64,000 bases of DNA from Hymenobacter sp. DG25B (GTDB taxonomy: Bacteria > Bacteroidota > Bacteroidia > Cytophagales > Hymenobacteraceae), in the NCBI RefSeq assembly GCF_000801315.1, contig NZ_CP010057.1:67152-131151 (forward strand). Reading direction: 5' to 3'. The stretch's first letter is position 1; every line of letters starts with the position of its first letter. Positions 27,861 to 36,593 of the stretch are shown one piece after another. Position numbers and translations under genes: made by a program. Under the pieces are notes generated by a model. That model worked only from the letters and a program-made list of their open reading frames with translations, searched no databases and had not been told where the DNA came from.

Positions 27861-28492
27861 ATCAGCGAGTCCAGACTGCGGCGGGCGTGGCTCGCGGGCC
27901 CCAGCCGCTGGAACTCGGTCGGGGTGAGGCCGGTCACCTGCCGGAACTGCCGCGAGAGGTGCGCCGGGCTACTGTAACCCAGCTGCTGGGCCACTTCGGC
28001 AATGGGCAGCTCGCCGTAGCCAATCAACTCCTTGGCGCGCTCCACCTTCTGGCGGATGATGAATTTCTCAATCGTGAGGCCTTCGGAAGCGGAGAACAAA
28101 TGGGAAAGGTAGTGGTAGTCCTTGCTCAGGTGCTCCACCAGATAATCCGAGTAATTGAGCAGGCGCGGGCCGGGCGGCGGGTAGTGAATCAGGGCCACCA
28201 GCAGGGTTTTGATGCGGTCCACGAGCTGGTCACGCGGGTCTTCCAGCAACTCAAACCCAGCTTCCTGCAGGCTGGCCCGGATGGCTGCCCAGTCGGGAGC
28301 CGCGCCGTCGGGCGTGGACACGTCGGCCTCGCCCAGCGCCACGCGGTGCACGTGCAGGCCCAGCGCCGTCAGCTCCTCGCGTACCACCCGGATGCACTGC
28401 GGGCACACCATGTTCTTAATCAGCAGCCGGTGCGAACCGGGCGGGGGCAGGACGTGGGCAATGCTGACGTCGGCTTTCATGGGATGCGGCAT
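27857..28492 (-). CDS. HMA-like/AraC hybrid regulator, CxxC intact
   Basis: 211 residues. The N-terminal 80 residues resemble a heavy-metal-associated domain: RLLIKNMVCPQCIRVVREELTALG with Cys30 and Cys33 as likely Cu(I) ligands, then a second HMA-like half (AAIRASLQEAGFELL). The C-terminal 110 residues are an AraC double helix-turn-helix (QKVERAKELIGYGELPIAEV; QQLGYSSPAHLSRQFRQVTGLTPTEFQRL). It follows the cupredoxin gene with overlapping TAATG, so it is coupled to the copA operon. A copper-sensing transcription factor that feeds back on copA is the natural inference. Confidence 0.85.
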   Translation of the reverse strand: MPHPMKADVSIAHVLPPPGSHRLLIKNMVCPQCIRVVREELTALGLHVHRVALGEADVSTPDGAAPDWAAIRASLQEAGFELLEDPRDQLVDRIKTLLVALIHYPPPGPRLLNYSDYLVEHLSKDYHYLSHLFSASEGLTIEKFIIRQKVERAKELIGYGELPIAEVAQQLGYSSPAHLSRQFRQVTGLTPTEFQRLGPASHARRSLDSLI

Positions 28493-28869
28493 TATTTCAC
28501 CACTAAGCTACCCCGCAGCATGCCCATGCCGCAGGTGAAGGTGAACGTCCCGGCTTCTTTGGGCAGCAGCTCCACCAGCGTGGTTTTGAAAGCGGGCAGG
28601 TCGCGGCGAATGCTGAAATCCGGCATCAGCAGCTCCTCGGAGCAGCTGTTTTCCTCGTCGCGGTAGAAGCTCAACTGCACGGGCTTGCCGCGCTCCACCT
28701 CAATCACGTCGGGCGAGTAGCCGCCCTTGACGGTGATGGCCACCTCCTGCACGCCACTGGACGAAGACACGGCGTTGGCCGTCTGGCGGGCCGAGAAAAA
28801 GAAGTACCACAGCACGAAGCCAGCGAGGGCCAGGCCGATGACGGTTACCATAATGGCGGGCGTATCCAT
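28492..28869 (-). CDS. Membrane-anchored cupredoxin-domain protein
   Basis: 125 residues. An N-terminal helix (about 7-26) anchors the protein, and the cupredoxin fold follows: VAITVKGGYSPDVIEVERGKPVQLSF and a C-terminal FTCGMGMLRGSLVVK. The Cys-Gly-Met-Gly-Met cluster with the upstream Cys (EENSCSEE) could bind Cu in the manner of EfeO/CusF-like cupredoxins. It lies 10 bp after copA on the minus strand, so it is part of the copA operon and probably receives or buffers copper on the periplasmic face. Confidence 0.85.
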   Translation of the reverse strand: MDTPAIMVTVIGLALAGFVLWYFFFSARQTANAVSSSSGVQEVAITVKGGYSPDVIEVERGKPVQLSFYRDEENSCSEELLMPDFSIRRDLPAFKTTLVELLPKEAGTFTFTCGMGMLRGSLVVK

Positions 28870-28879
28870 AGGAGCGGAA

Positions 28880-31147
28880 TTAATGATTGTTGAAGCTGCG
28901 CAGGCGCAGCGAGTTGGTCAGCACCGACACCGAACTGAGGGCCATGGCCCCGGCCGCGAGCATGGGCGAGAGCAGAATGCCGAAGAAGGGGTACAGCAGC
29001 CCGGCCGCCACGGGAATGCCCAGCGTGTTGTAAACGAAGGCAAAAAACAGGTTCTGCTTGATGGTGCGGATGGTCTGGCGGCTCAGCTCGATGGCCGTCA
29101 CCACGCCTCCCAAATCGGAGCGCATCAGCGTGATGCCGGCGGCTTCCATGGCCACGTCGGTGCCCGAACCGATGGCCAGGCCGATGTCGGCCTGGGCCAG
29201 CGCCGGCGCGTCGTTGATGCCGTCGCCGACCATGGCTACGGTGCGGCCCTCGGCCTGCAATTCCTTCACCTTGCCGGCTTTATCAGCGGGCAGCACCTCG
29301 GCGAAGTAGCGCGTGATGCCCACCTGCCCGGCCACCTGGGCGGCCGTTTCGGCATTGTCGCCCGTCATCATCACCACCTCAATGCCCAGCGCCTGGAGCT
29401 TTTTGATGGCCGCGGCCGAGGTGGCGCGCACCGTATCAGCCACGCCAATTAAGCCCACGGCCTGGCCGGCCACGGCAATGTAGAGCACCGTTTTGGCCTG
29501 ACCTAAAAGCTGCTCGGCCTGAGTTATCAGGGTAGGGGATAGGCTTACGCCCTCGTCAGCCAGCAGGCGGCGGTTGCCAATGAGCACGACCTGGCCGTTC
29601 ACAGTGGCGGCTGCTCCTTTGCCCTCCACGGCCCGGAAGCCAGTGGCAGGCAGGTTCGCCCCACCCTGCGCCTCGGCATGGCGCACCACGGCTTCGGCCA
29701 GTGGGTGCTCGCTCTGCCGCTCCACGGCGGCCACTACTTGCAGCAGCTGGCCAGCTTCCTGCCCGGGCAGCGTCCAGAAATCCGTCACGCTGGGCTCGCC
29801 CTTGGTGATGGTGCCCGTTTTATCCAAGAGCACAGTGTTTACCTGATAGGCCTTTTCCAGTGCCTCGGCGTTGCGAATCAGGACGCCATGCTCCGCGCCC
29901 TTGCCCGTGCTCACCATGATGGCCGTGGGCGTGGCCAGGCCCAGCGCGCAGGGGCAGGCAATGATGAGCACCGCCACGAAGTTAACCAGCGCCAGCGGCA
30001 GGCGGGTGCCGGCCGGGGCCAAATCAAACCACAGCACGAACGTGAGAATGGCAATGACCACCACCGTGGGCACGAAGATGGCACTGACCTTGTCGGCCAG
30101 CCGCTGAATGGGGGCGCGGCTGCCCTGGGCATCCTCCACCAGCTTCACTATCTGCGAGAGCATGGTATCGGCTCCCACTTTGGTTACCCGAAAGCGGAAG
30201 GAGCCGGTTTTGTTGAGCGTGGCCCCGAACACGGGGTCGCCCACCTGCTTCTGCACCGGCAGGCTCTCGCCCGTGAGCATGGCTTCGTCGAGCGCCGAGC
30301 TGCCCTCGGTGATGAGGCCGTCGGTGGCCACCTTCTCCCCGGGGCGCACGACTACTAAGTCACCCAGCTGCACCTGCTCGATGGGTACGTCCACCTCCGC
30401 GCCATCGGGCCGCACCACGCGGGCGGTTTTAGCTTGCAGGCCAATGAGGCTGCGCATGGCGGCCGAGGTCTGAGTCTTGGCCCGCAGCTCCAGCACTTTA
30501 CCCAGCAGAATCAGGGCAATGATGGTGGCCGTCGTGTCGTAGTACACCTCGGGCATCAGGCCCCGGCTGGTGAAAAAGCCGGGCACCACCGTAGCGGCCA
30601 GGCTGTAGAGGAAGGCCGCGCCGGTGCCCACGGCAATGAGCGTATCCATGTTGGCGGCCCGGTGCTTGAAGCCGTTCCAGGCCGACACGTAAAACTCGCG
30701 CCCGCAGTAGAGCAGCACGGGCAGCGTGAGCAGCAGCAGGGCGTAGTTGAGCCACTGCATATTGATGCGCTGCATTATCGCTGGCCAGAGCATGAGCATG
30801 CTCAGGGGCATGATGATGAGAGCCAGGCCCACAGCCACCCCGAAGCGGCGCTTGAGCTTCTGGTAAGCCACGGCTTTCTGGCGGTCGATTTCGGCGCTGC
30901 GCTCGGCGGCGCTGGTATCGGGGGCCCGCTCCACCACGCCATAGCCGGCGTTTATAACGGCTTCCTTCAGCGTGGCCGGGGAAGCCTGGGTAGGTACGTA
31001 GTCCACGGTGGCCTTCTCGGTGGCAAAGTTGACCATCGCCCGCTGCACGCCCGGCGTGCGGCTGAGCGACTTCTCCACGAAGGACGCGCACGAGGCGCAG
31101 GTCATGCCTTCGATGTCAAGGGTTTCGGTTTTGGTGACGGGTTCCAT
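28880..31147 (-). CDS. copA: Cu(I)-exporting P-type ATPase CopA
   Basis: 755 residues. The N-terminal HMA domain has MTCASCASF (Cys17, Cys20). The P1B core is complete: actuator TGES in LTGESLPVQ, membrane CPC in [13 protein letters not shown], phosphorylation site DKTGTI, nucleotide-binding [10 protein letters not shown], and hinge [24 protein letters not shown]. The CPC motif with an HMA domain of type CxxC favours Cu(I)/Ag(I) export from cytosol to periplasm. The downstream cupredoxin and HMA/AraC regulator share its transcript. The candidate operator lies about 117 bp upstream of the start. Confidence 0.95.
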   Translation of the reverse strand: MEPVTKTETLDIEGMTCASCASFVEKSLSRTPGVQRAMVNFATEKATVDYVPTQASPATLKEAVINAGYGVVERAPDTSAAERSAEIDRQKAVAYQKLKRRFGVAVGLALIIMPLSMLMLWPAIMQRINMQWLNYALLLLTLPVLLYCGREFYVSAWNGFKHRAANMDTLIAVGTGAAFLYSLAATVVPGFFTSRGLMPEVYYDTTATIIALILLGKVLELRAKTQTSAAMRSLIGLQAKTARVVRPDGAEVDVPIEQVQLGDLVVVRPGEKVATDGLITEGSSALDEAMLTGESLPVQKQVGDPVFGATLNKTGSFRFRVTKVGADTMLSQIVKLVEDAQGSRAPIQRLADKVSAIFVPTVVVIAILTFVLWFDLAPAGTRLPLALVNFVAVLIIACPCALGLATPTAIMVSTGKGAEHGVLIRNAEALEKAYQVNTVLLDKTGTITKGEPSVTDFWTLPGQEAGQLLQVVAAVERQSEHPLAEAVVRHAEAQGGANLPATGFRAVEGKGAAATVNGQVVLIGNRRLLADEGVSLSPTLITQAEQLLGQAKTVLYIAVAGQAVGLIGVADTVRATSAAAIKKLQALGIEVVMMTGDNAETAAQVAGQVGITRYFAEVLPADKAGKVKELQAEGRTVAMVGDGINDAPALAQADIGLAIGSGTDVAMEAAGITLMRSDLGGVVTAIELSRQTIRTIKQNLFFAFVYNTLGIPVAAGLLYPFFGILLSPMLAAGAMALSSVSVLTNSLRLRSFNNH

Positions 31148-31264
31148 AAAGAGCAGCGTAATAAGCGTTTTCTGAGCAGGTTAGCGCATTAGCGCAGGCC
31201 CATAATCACGCTACAAAGGAACGGCTGTCAGCGGGCGAAGTTGGTACTAAATACCGCCGCAGAA

Positions 31265-31275
31265 TTGCATAATTT
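31265..31275 (-). promoter_or_regulatory. Candidate copper operator (AAATTATGCAA) before copA
   Basis: Minus-strand AAATTATGCAA, with TACCAACTTCG beginning 18 nt downstream as a possible -7 region. The spacing motif-to-TA is the same as in front of the DUF305 and HMA-chaperone genes, which supports a real promoter element. Confidence 0.5.
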
Positions 31276-31366
31276 GACGGGTGCACCCACACCTTATTTG
31301 TCATTTAGGGGGCATTACTGGCTTACCTTGTTACGTTTCTTCCTTGCTCATCTAAATCACAGTAAC

Positions 31367-33034
31367 ATGCTGAAAAGCTTAGCCCTACCCTCCCAAGGAG
31401 TAAAGAATATACGGTATGTTACTTTGAACCCCCGGTTTAGTGATGACTATTGGCTGCAAATCAGCAAACTGGTTCGGTTCGAATACGGGGTAGGCAAGCT
31501 CACTGACCCAGCGGTTGTCCGTCAGGCACTGGATGATATCTATGCTCTGCTCGTTGAAAATTTCGAACGGGTTGCAACCGCGTCTTCAAGTGTTGGCTTC
31601 CTCATGTTTGTGCATCGAATGCATGAATCATCTGTCCTAATCTCCAATCTGTTTCACAGTGGGAGTACAGAGATTGAAGCCCAACTATCGGCTCAGGACT
31701 TAAAAGAGCTTCCCAATACCCGTCGGGTGCTTAAGCTGATAATGGAAGCAGTGTTGAAGGAGCAGTTTGCGGAAGACATTAACGAACAGGTCGTGGGTGA
31801 AGCCCTTGTGAACCCGCAAAATGTAGCGCGATTAGAGGAACTACTGTACTTAGGTGGCCATGCGTTGGAGATAAAAGAGTACATCAACATCTGCTCGCTG
31901 TATGAGAAATCAGTGGCTTTGCAGTCAAGCTGGAAAAACCGCTTGGTTATCTTGCTGAAAAGCCCTTACAATCACGTTTTTGACACCGTGCAGCGGGATA
32001 TAGCCAGCTACCGCAACAATGCATATGAAGGGATTAACGAGGAGCTTGACGATTCGCTTCAGGCCAATTTTGGTAGTAACCTCACCCACTTTCTTCAGGG
32101 CCTCCCCGGTCTGGGCACGTTTATCGTTCCTCGTGAGCAGTGGATTGAGGAACAAGTAGCAGCTGATAAGCAAGATGATGCCCGCCCTTTCTATGCCGGA
32201 CTGACTTTAACCGCTGCTAACAAGATGGCACTGGCTGACTCCTTTCAGAAGATGCAAAGCAATACTCGCCTCATCTACCGGCCCATCATTGAATTTCAAG
32301 ATAAAACCGGTAATCCTTACTGGATAGTAGGCTCTGGCAAAGCTTATGAGAGCATGCACGCGCTTCAAACAAACGCCTTGTTGTGGGGGCACTTGCCTAA
32401 TGAATGGAAGACCAACGCAGCGATGCGCGAATTCGCCAAAGGCCTCGAATCGCGCCGGGAGAACCTCATGATTGACCAAATTGCGGGTATCCTGGTCGAA
32501 CGCGGTGTGCCGCACGACACTAATTTGAAGCGCCTGCTTAATCTCAAAGGACAAGCGTTCAATATCGCTACCACCGGATTGGGAGAAATCGACATCATTT
32601 TTCTTAATGAAGCCGATAAGGTGATTTACGTCGGTGAGTGCAAAAACAACCGTCCCCGATTTGATGTGTTCTACTGGAAGGGCGAGCAGCGGCAATTTGC
32701 GGAAGGCTACGAAACCAAACTAGCGCGAAAGCACGCCTGGGTGAGCGAGCATAAGCAGCAAGTACAAGACCATTTCAATCACAAATTCAACACTGAATTT
32801 GACTTTTCGGATTGGACGGTCCAGGCCGTGTTCTTCTTGATGACCGCATCCATCTACAAGTACGACGGCGCTTTCCTGGTATTGACAGTGAAGGATATTA
32901 GCGAATTTCTGGACAACGGATTTCAATACCGTTATCCATTCCTTGAATTTCGGCGCAAGGACCGGACTACTTATGAAGTACATTATCCGTACTTCAAAAA
33001 CCTGCATCGCATGGCGGAGGAAGGCATTATTTAA
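31367..33034 (+). CDS. Large orphan protein with C-terminal PD-(D/E)XK-like nuclease centre
   Basis: 555 residues from the ATG at 31367; an earlier in-frame start at 31241 would run through the copA promoter region. The N-terminal 380 residues are helical and match no family I know. Near 410-440 the sequence GEIDIIFLNEADKVIYVGECKNNRPRFD fits a restriction-like centre: Asp in a beta strand, then E-C-K on the next. Related unnamed proteins with this E-x-K core act in DNA cleavage. The gene is visibly less GC-rich than the flanking copper genes and splits copA from the copper efflux operon, so it looks like a later insertion. Soluble, no signal peptide. Confidence 0.55.
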   Translation: MLKSLALPSQGVKNIRYVTLNPRFSDDYWLQISKLVRFEYGVGKLTDPAVVRQALDDIYALLVENFERVATASSSVGFLMFVHRMHESSVLISNLFHSGSTEIEAQLSAQDLKELPNTRRVLKLIMEAVLKEQFAEDINEQVVGEALVNPQNVARLEELLYLGGHALEIKEYINICSLYEKSVALQSSWKNRLVILLKSPYNHVFDTVQRDIASYRNNAYEGINEELDDSLQANFGSNLTHFLQGLPGLGTFIVPREQWIEEQVAADKQDDARPFYAGLTLTAANKMALADSFQKMQSNTRLIYRPIIEFQDKTGNPYWIVGSGKAYESMHALQTNALLWGHLPNEWKTNAAMREFAKGLESRRENLMIDQIAGILVERGVPHDTNLKRLLNLKGQAFNIATTGLGEIDIIFLNEADKVIYVGECKNNRPRFDVFYWKGEQRQFAEGYETKLARKHAWVSEHKQQVQDHFNHKFNTEFDFSDWTVQAVFFLMTASIYKYDGAFLVLTVKDISEFLDNGFQYRYPFLEFRRKDRTTYEVHYPYFKNLHRMAEEGII

Positions 33035-33337
33035 TCCGCGGGTGGGCCGACAAACTACAGAAAGAATATGTCTGTACACCTGCCAGACTCACCTTCTCGC
33101 CATTTGTATCCTTATAAAATCACGCGCCACACTTGCATAATTTTGCTCAGTTTTACGGTTCGCTGCTCACGGCATATACCCACTGATGGCCTTGAACTGC
33201 TCATCTAGGCCTTTTTACCGTTTCACTCCAAATGCTTCCATACTGCTGACGGAACCCTTTCGCGGCCTTGCGGGTAGATAAGCAGTCCTACTCCTTACCG
33301 GAGATAAGTCTAATTTTGCGGTTGCTTAGCGCCCGTT
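33035..33337. promoter_or_regulatory. Intergenic region with motif copy and promoter-like box
   Basis: About 300 bp without a gene. It holds TTGCATAATTT at 33133-33143 (the minus-strand AAATTATGCAA motif, followed on that strand by TATAAGG at the usual spacing). A TAATTTTG at 33311-33318 matches the -7 consensus and could drive the plus-strand gene at 33338. The rest shows nothing I recognise. Confidence 0.4.
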
Positions 33338-33811
33338 ATGTTCCGTAGCCTGTTCCCTTTCCGCCGTTTGCTGGCGACGAGCTTCCTGCTCGTCTTCGTC
33401 AACGTGTTCGTGGGGCAGTGCTGGTGCGCGACCGTAAACCCGGCGTCGGCAGCTCCTCAGCTGGCGGCCATGGGCCACCACGAAACGGAGAAGCCCGCGC
33501 ATCCGGGCTGCCACGGCCACGGCGCAGTAGCCGAGCATCACGGCAAGCACGACGGCCACCCGAGCAAGTCGACCCGCAACCATGACTGCTGCAAGGACAA
33601 ATCGGCTTCGCTACTTTCGTCGCTGACTTCGCCGGCGCAGAAGCAACTGCTGGTGCCCGTTCCGGCGCTGCTGCCCGAAGCCATGGATTTTCACTTCCGG
33701 CCCTCCGCCGGCAAGTGGGACCGTACTTGCGCGGTCACGCTGGTGCCCAGAGAGCACCTACCGCCCAAAATACCTGACATCCGCATTTTCATCCAGTCGC
33801 TGACTGTCTGA
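33338..33811 (+). CDS. Cys/His-rich secreted protein, head of copper efflux operon
   Basis: 157 residues. A hydrophobic N-terminal segment (about 12-30) ends in QCWCA and should act as a signal or anchor. The mature region is rich in His and Cys: MGHHE, HPGCHGHGAVAEHHGKHDGH, NHDCCKDK, a likely metal-binding loop facing the periplasm. Small His/Cys-rich proteins of this kind precede copper/silver efflux operons in Bacteroidota; the family is unnamed. It probably buffers copper before efflux (inference). Confidence 0.65.
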   Translation: MFRSLFPFRRLLATSFLLVFVNVFVGQCWCATVNPASAAPQLAAMGHHETEKPAHPGCHGHGAVAEHHGKHDGHPSKSTRNHDCCKDKSASLLSSLTSPAQKQLLVPVPALLPEAMDFHFRPSAGKWDRTCAVTLVPREHLPPKIPDIRIFIQSLTV

Positions 33812-33825
33812 TTCTTCCGACGCGC

Positions 33826-33872
33826 TAAGGCTCGCGCCGGCATAGCTACGCTATGTCCGGGGCGGGCCTTTT
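33826..33872 (+). terminator. Imperfect hairpin after the Cys/His-rich gene
   Basis: CGCGCCGGCATAGC and GCTATGTCCGGGGCG pair with a few mismatches around TAC, followed by GGCCTTTTCG. It could attenuate transcription before the small membrane protein gene. Confidence 0.5.
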
Positions 33873-33940
33873 CGTTTGCTCGCCCGCGTGGCTAGGCCAC
33901 GCCCCCCTTCCCCCATTTTCCTGGTTTTCCCTCCCCCGCA

Positions 33941-34072
33941 ATGAAGAGTTGCTGCCAGGAGGCCAGCGCGCCGCCCCCCCGTGGGCCGGGCCGTCGCTGG
34001 CTGTCCTACCTGCTCTACGCCGCGCTGGCTGCCGCGCTGGGCTTCGTGCTCTGGCAGCAGTGGCAGGCGTAG
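33941..34072 (+). CDS. 43-residue Cys-pair single-pass membrane protein
   Basis: MKSCCQEAS starts a 43-residue protein with a Cys-Cys pair at 4-5, a Pro/Arg-rich linker and one membrane helix (WLSYLLYAALAAALGFVLW) before the tail QQWQA. The layout (CC head, basic flank, one helix) is purposeful and repeats what I know of tiny unnamed proteins beside copper genes in this phylum. It lies 51 bp before the next gene on the same strand. The Cys pair would sit in the cytosol by the positive-inside rule and may bind Cu(I). Confidence 0.6.
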   Translation: MKSCCQEASAPPPRGPGRRWLSYLLYAALAAALGFVLWQQWQA

Positions 34073-34122
34073 GCCCCAACGGCCCTTTCAAGGGCCGCAT
34101 TTCCCATCCATTCCCCGTTCTC

Positions 34123-35070
34123 ATGAACCGTTTCCTTGTTCCGCTGCTGGCCGCTGCCAGCGTTTTCACTGTTGCCAGCTGCTCCTCAGATTCGTCCAGC
34201 AGCAGCGCCACCAACACCGTTACCACGCCCACCGGCACCGCCCCCGACAGTACGGCCGCGCACGCCGGGGGCCATACCTACGCCTGCCCTATGCACCCGG
34301 AGGTGACCAGCACCAAGCCCGGCGAGAAGTGCCCCAAGTGCGGCATGGAGCTGGTCCACAACGACCAGGTGAGCAACGGCAAGAGCTACCAGATGCAGTT
34401 CGAGCCCAAGCCCATGCAGCTGGTGGCCGGCCAGCCCGCCACGCTCACCTACACCCCGCAGGAAATCGGCAACGAGAAAGCGCCGGTGCCGCTGGCGGTG
34501 GTGCATGAGAAGAAAATCCACCTCATCATCGTCCGCAAGGACCTGTCGGTGTTCGACCACGAGCACCCCGAGTTCACGGCCGATGGCAACTACAAAGTCC
34601 CGTTCACCTTCCCCAAAGGCGGTGATTACGTGCTGTTTCAGGACTACACGCCCGATGGCAGCGGCCATCAGCTCGGCCGCCAGGTAGTGAGCGTGCAGGG
34701 CCCCAAGTACACGCCCGTCAAGTTCAGCAAGGACCAGATGCAGTGGAGCAAGGATGGCTACCAGGCCACCCTCGCCTTTGACAAGGAGCTGAAAGTTGGG
34801 CAGCTGCTGGGCATGAAAATCACGCTCAGCAAGAATGGTCAGCCGGTGACGGACCTCGACAAGTACCTCGGGGCGCTGGGCCACGTGGTGGTCATCAGCG
34901 AGGACACCGAGCGCTACCTGCACGTGCACCCCAACGAACAGGCCGACAAGGGCCCGGTCATCGGCTTCAACACCAACTTCGAAAAGCCCGGCCTGTACCG
35001 TGTGTTCCTGCAATTCAACCACGGCGGGCAGATTCACACCAGTGACTTCACCATCAACGTGAAGGCCTAG
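34123..35070 (+). CDS. Lipoprotein with heavy-metal-binding domain
   Basis: 315 residues from the ATG at 34123; the longer upstream frame is not coding. The lipobox VASC places it in the envelope. After a Ser/Thr-rich linker, residues about 48-75 carry the heavy-metal-binding module YACPMHPEV, then GEKCPKCGMEL. The remaining 240 residues form a beta-rich domain with His/Met clusters (FDHEHPEF, VVHEKKIHLIIV, YLHVHPNE, FNHGGQIHTSD), which look like additional Cu ligands. It is the first of three proteins here with this module and probably scavenges copper for the Cus system. Confidence 0.8.
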   Translation: MNRFLVPLLAAASVFTVASCSSDSSSSSATNTVTTPTGTAPDSTAAHAGGHTYACPMHPEVTSTKPGEKCPKCGMELVHNDQVSNGKSYQMQFEPKPMQLVAGQPATLTYTPQEIGNEKAPVPLAVVHEKKIHLIIVRKDLSVFDHEHPEFTADGNYKVPFTFPKGGDYVLFQDYTPDGSGHQLGRQVVSVQGPKYTPVKFSKDQMQWSKDGYQATLAFDKELKVGQLLGMKITLSKNGQPVTDLDKYLGALGHVVVISEDTERYLHVHPNEQADKGPVIGFNTNFEKPGLYRVFLQFNHGGQIHTSDFTINVKA

Positions 35071-35120
35071 CCCGCACCTCAGCACCTCATTTTTTCACTT
35101 TCAATTCCCAACCCAAACCC

Positions 35121-35945
35121 ATGAAAAAGTCCGCGTTTTTACTCGCCGCCCTCTGTTCGGGTACCTTGCTGCTGGGCAGCTGCAACTCCGATAAGTCGGC
35201 CGACGCCACGGCCACTGCAACGACTTCGGCCACGGCCGATACCACCGCCGCGGCCGGCGACATGGCCGGCATGGACCACTCGAAAATGGCGGACGGTGCC
35301 GCCGGCACTTCGCCCCTGGTGGCGTCGATGAACGAGATGATGGCCAAGATGGACGCCATGAAGCCCAAGGGCAACACCGACCACGACTTTGCCCACATGA
35401 TGCTGGAGCACCACAAGGGGGCTATTGCCATGGCCGACATCGAGCTGCGCGACGGCAAGGATGCCACCATGCGCCAGCTGGCCGAGAAAATCAAGGCCGA
35501 CCAGCAGAAGGAAATCGGTGAGTTGGAGCCCATTGCCGAGCGCCTCGACTCGGCCCCGACCAACTACAAGCCGCAGGACCCGGCCGACCCCTTCACGGCC
35601 CAGATGAAGACGTCGATGGACCATATGATGAAAAATATGCCCGCGACGGTGGCCGACCCGGACATGAACTTCAACATGCTCATGACCGTGCACCACCAGA
35701 GTGCAATGGACATGGCCGAAGCCGAGCTGGCTCACGGCAAGGACACCAAGCTCAAGGAGATGGCGCAAATGATGATTGACGCCCAGAAAAAGGAGATTGA
35801 GCAATTCAAAGCCTGGCACGCCAAAAACGCCGGCAAAATGCAGTCGGCCGGCGCGGCCTACGTGTGCCCGATGAATGACGGCGGCCAGAGCAATGCCCCC
35901 GGCAAGTGCCCGAAATGCGGCATGGACCTGGAGAAAAAAGCGTAG
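35121..35945 (+). CDS. DUF305 lipoprotein with C-terminal heavy-metal-binding module
   Basis: 274 residues. Lipobox LLGSC, Met/His linker (MAGMDHSKM), then two DUF305 halves: HMMLEHHKGAIAMADIEL and LMTVHHQSAMDMAEAEL, each with the His-His pair. The C-terminus adds YVCPMNDGG...GKCPKCGMDL, a degenerate version of the heavy-metal-binding module in which the usual MHPEV is MNDGG. Fusion of both modules suggests one envelope protein that binds several copper ions. It lies 50 bp after the previous lipoprotein gene. Confidence 0.85.
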   Translation: MKKSAFLLAALCSGTLLLGSCNSDKSADATATATTSATADTTAAAGDMAGMDHSKMADGAAGTSPLVASMNEMMAKMDAMKPKGNTDHDFAHMMLEHHKGAIAMADIELRDGKDATMRQLAEKIKADQQKEIGELEPIAERLDSAPTNYKPQDPADPFTAQMKTSMDHMMKNMPATVADPDMNFNMLMTVHHQSAMDMAEAELAHGKDTKLKEMAQMMIDAQKKEIEQFKAWHAKNAGKMQSAGAAYVCPMNDGGQSNAPGKCPKCGMDLEKKA

Positions 35946-35979
35946 CCCATCCCTTTCGACCCTGCTTTTTAACCGCCCC

Positions 35980-36507
35980 ATGAAAATGATTCGCCCCTTC
36001 CTCGCCGCCGTGGCCCTGCTGGCCGCCGCGCCCCTCGCCCACGCCCAGCACGCTGAAATGGCGGCGGGCGAAACCCACGCCCACGTGGCCCCCCACGGCG
36101 GCGTGGTGCGCTCGGCCAGCCCCTACCACCTGGAGCTGGTGGCCCAACCTACCGAACTGGCTTTCTACCTGCTGGGAGCCAAGATGAGCGCCGTGCCCAA
36201 CAAGGGCATGAGCGGCTCGGTGCTGGTGCAGCTGAGCACCAACGCCACCGTGACCGTGCCGCTGGCCCTGGCCGGCGATGACCACCTCACGGCCAGGCTA
36301 CCCGCCGGGGCCAAGGTGCGCACCGCCATCGTGACGCTGAACACGGCCGACGGCAAAGCCCTGACCGTGCGCTTCGACAAGCTGGACGAGGCCCACGCCC
36401 ACAAAGCCGTGGGCGCGGCCTTCACTTGCCCCATGCACCCGGAAGTGGCCGCCGCCGAGCCGGGCAAATGCCCGAAGTGCGGCATGGCGCTGGTCAAAAA
36501 ATCCTAG
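35980..36507 (+). CDS. Periplasmic protein with C-terminal heavy-metal-binding module
   Basis: 175 residues from the ATG at 35980. A signal peptide ends near AHAQ (residue 23). The mature N-terminus is His-rich (HAEMAAGETHAHVAPHGG), a beta-type domain follows (VRSASPYHLELVAQPTELAFYLL), and the C-terminus has FTCPMHPEV then GKCPKCGMALVKKS. It is a small soluble Cu-binding protein of the periplasm, possibly a CusF-like shuttle in this operon (inference). It is 34 bp after the DUF305 gene and 86 bp before the TolC-family gene. Confidence 0.8.
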   Translation: MKMIRPFLAAVALLAAAPLAHAQHAEMAAGETHAHVAPHGGVVRSASPYHLELVAQPTELAFYLLGAKMSAVPNKGMSGSVLVQLSTNATVTVPLALAGDDHLTARLPAGAKVRTAIVTLNTADGKALTVRFDKLDEAHAHKAVGAAFTCPMHPEVAAAEPGKCPKCGMALVKKS

Positions 36508-36593
36508 CTGCCGGCGGTCCGTTTCCGGGCCACCCTTCGTGTACAGCTCCCTTCCGTCGGCTGCTGCCGGCGGAGGGGCCAGCGGCCTAACCA

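Noticed and set aside
31265..33143. TTGCATAATTT on both sides of the nuclease-like gene as target-site duplications of an insertion
   Set aside because: The motif also occurs before unrelated copper genes far away, and the flanking bases are not alike, so a regulatory motif is more likely.
33853..34122. An N-terminal extension of the heavy-metal-binding lipoprotein
   Set aside because: The extension is Pro/Gly-rich noise and overlaps the 43-residue gene; the ATG at 34123 starts a clean lipoprotein signal.
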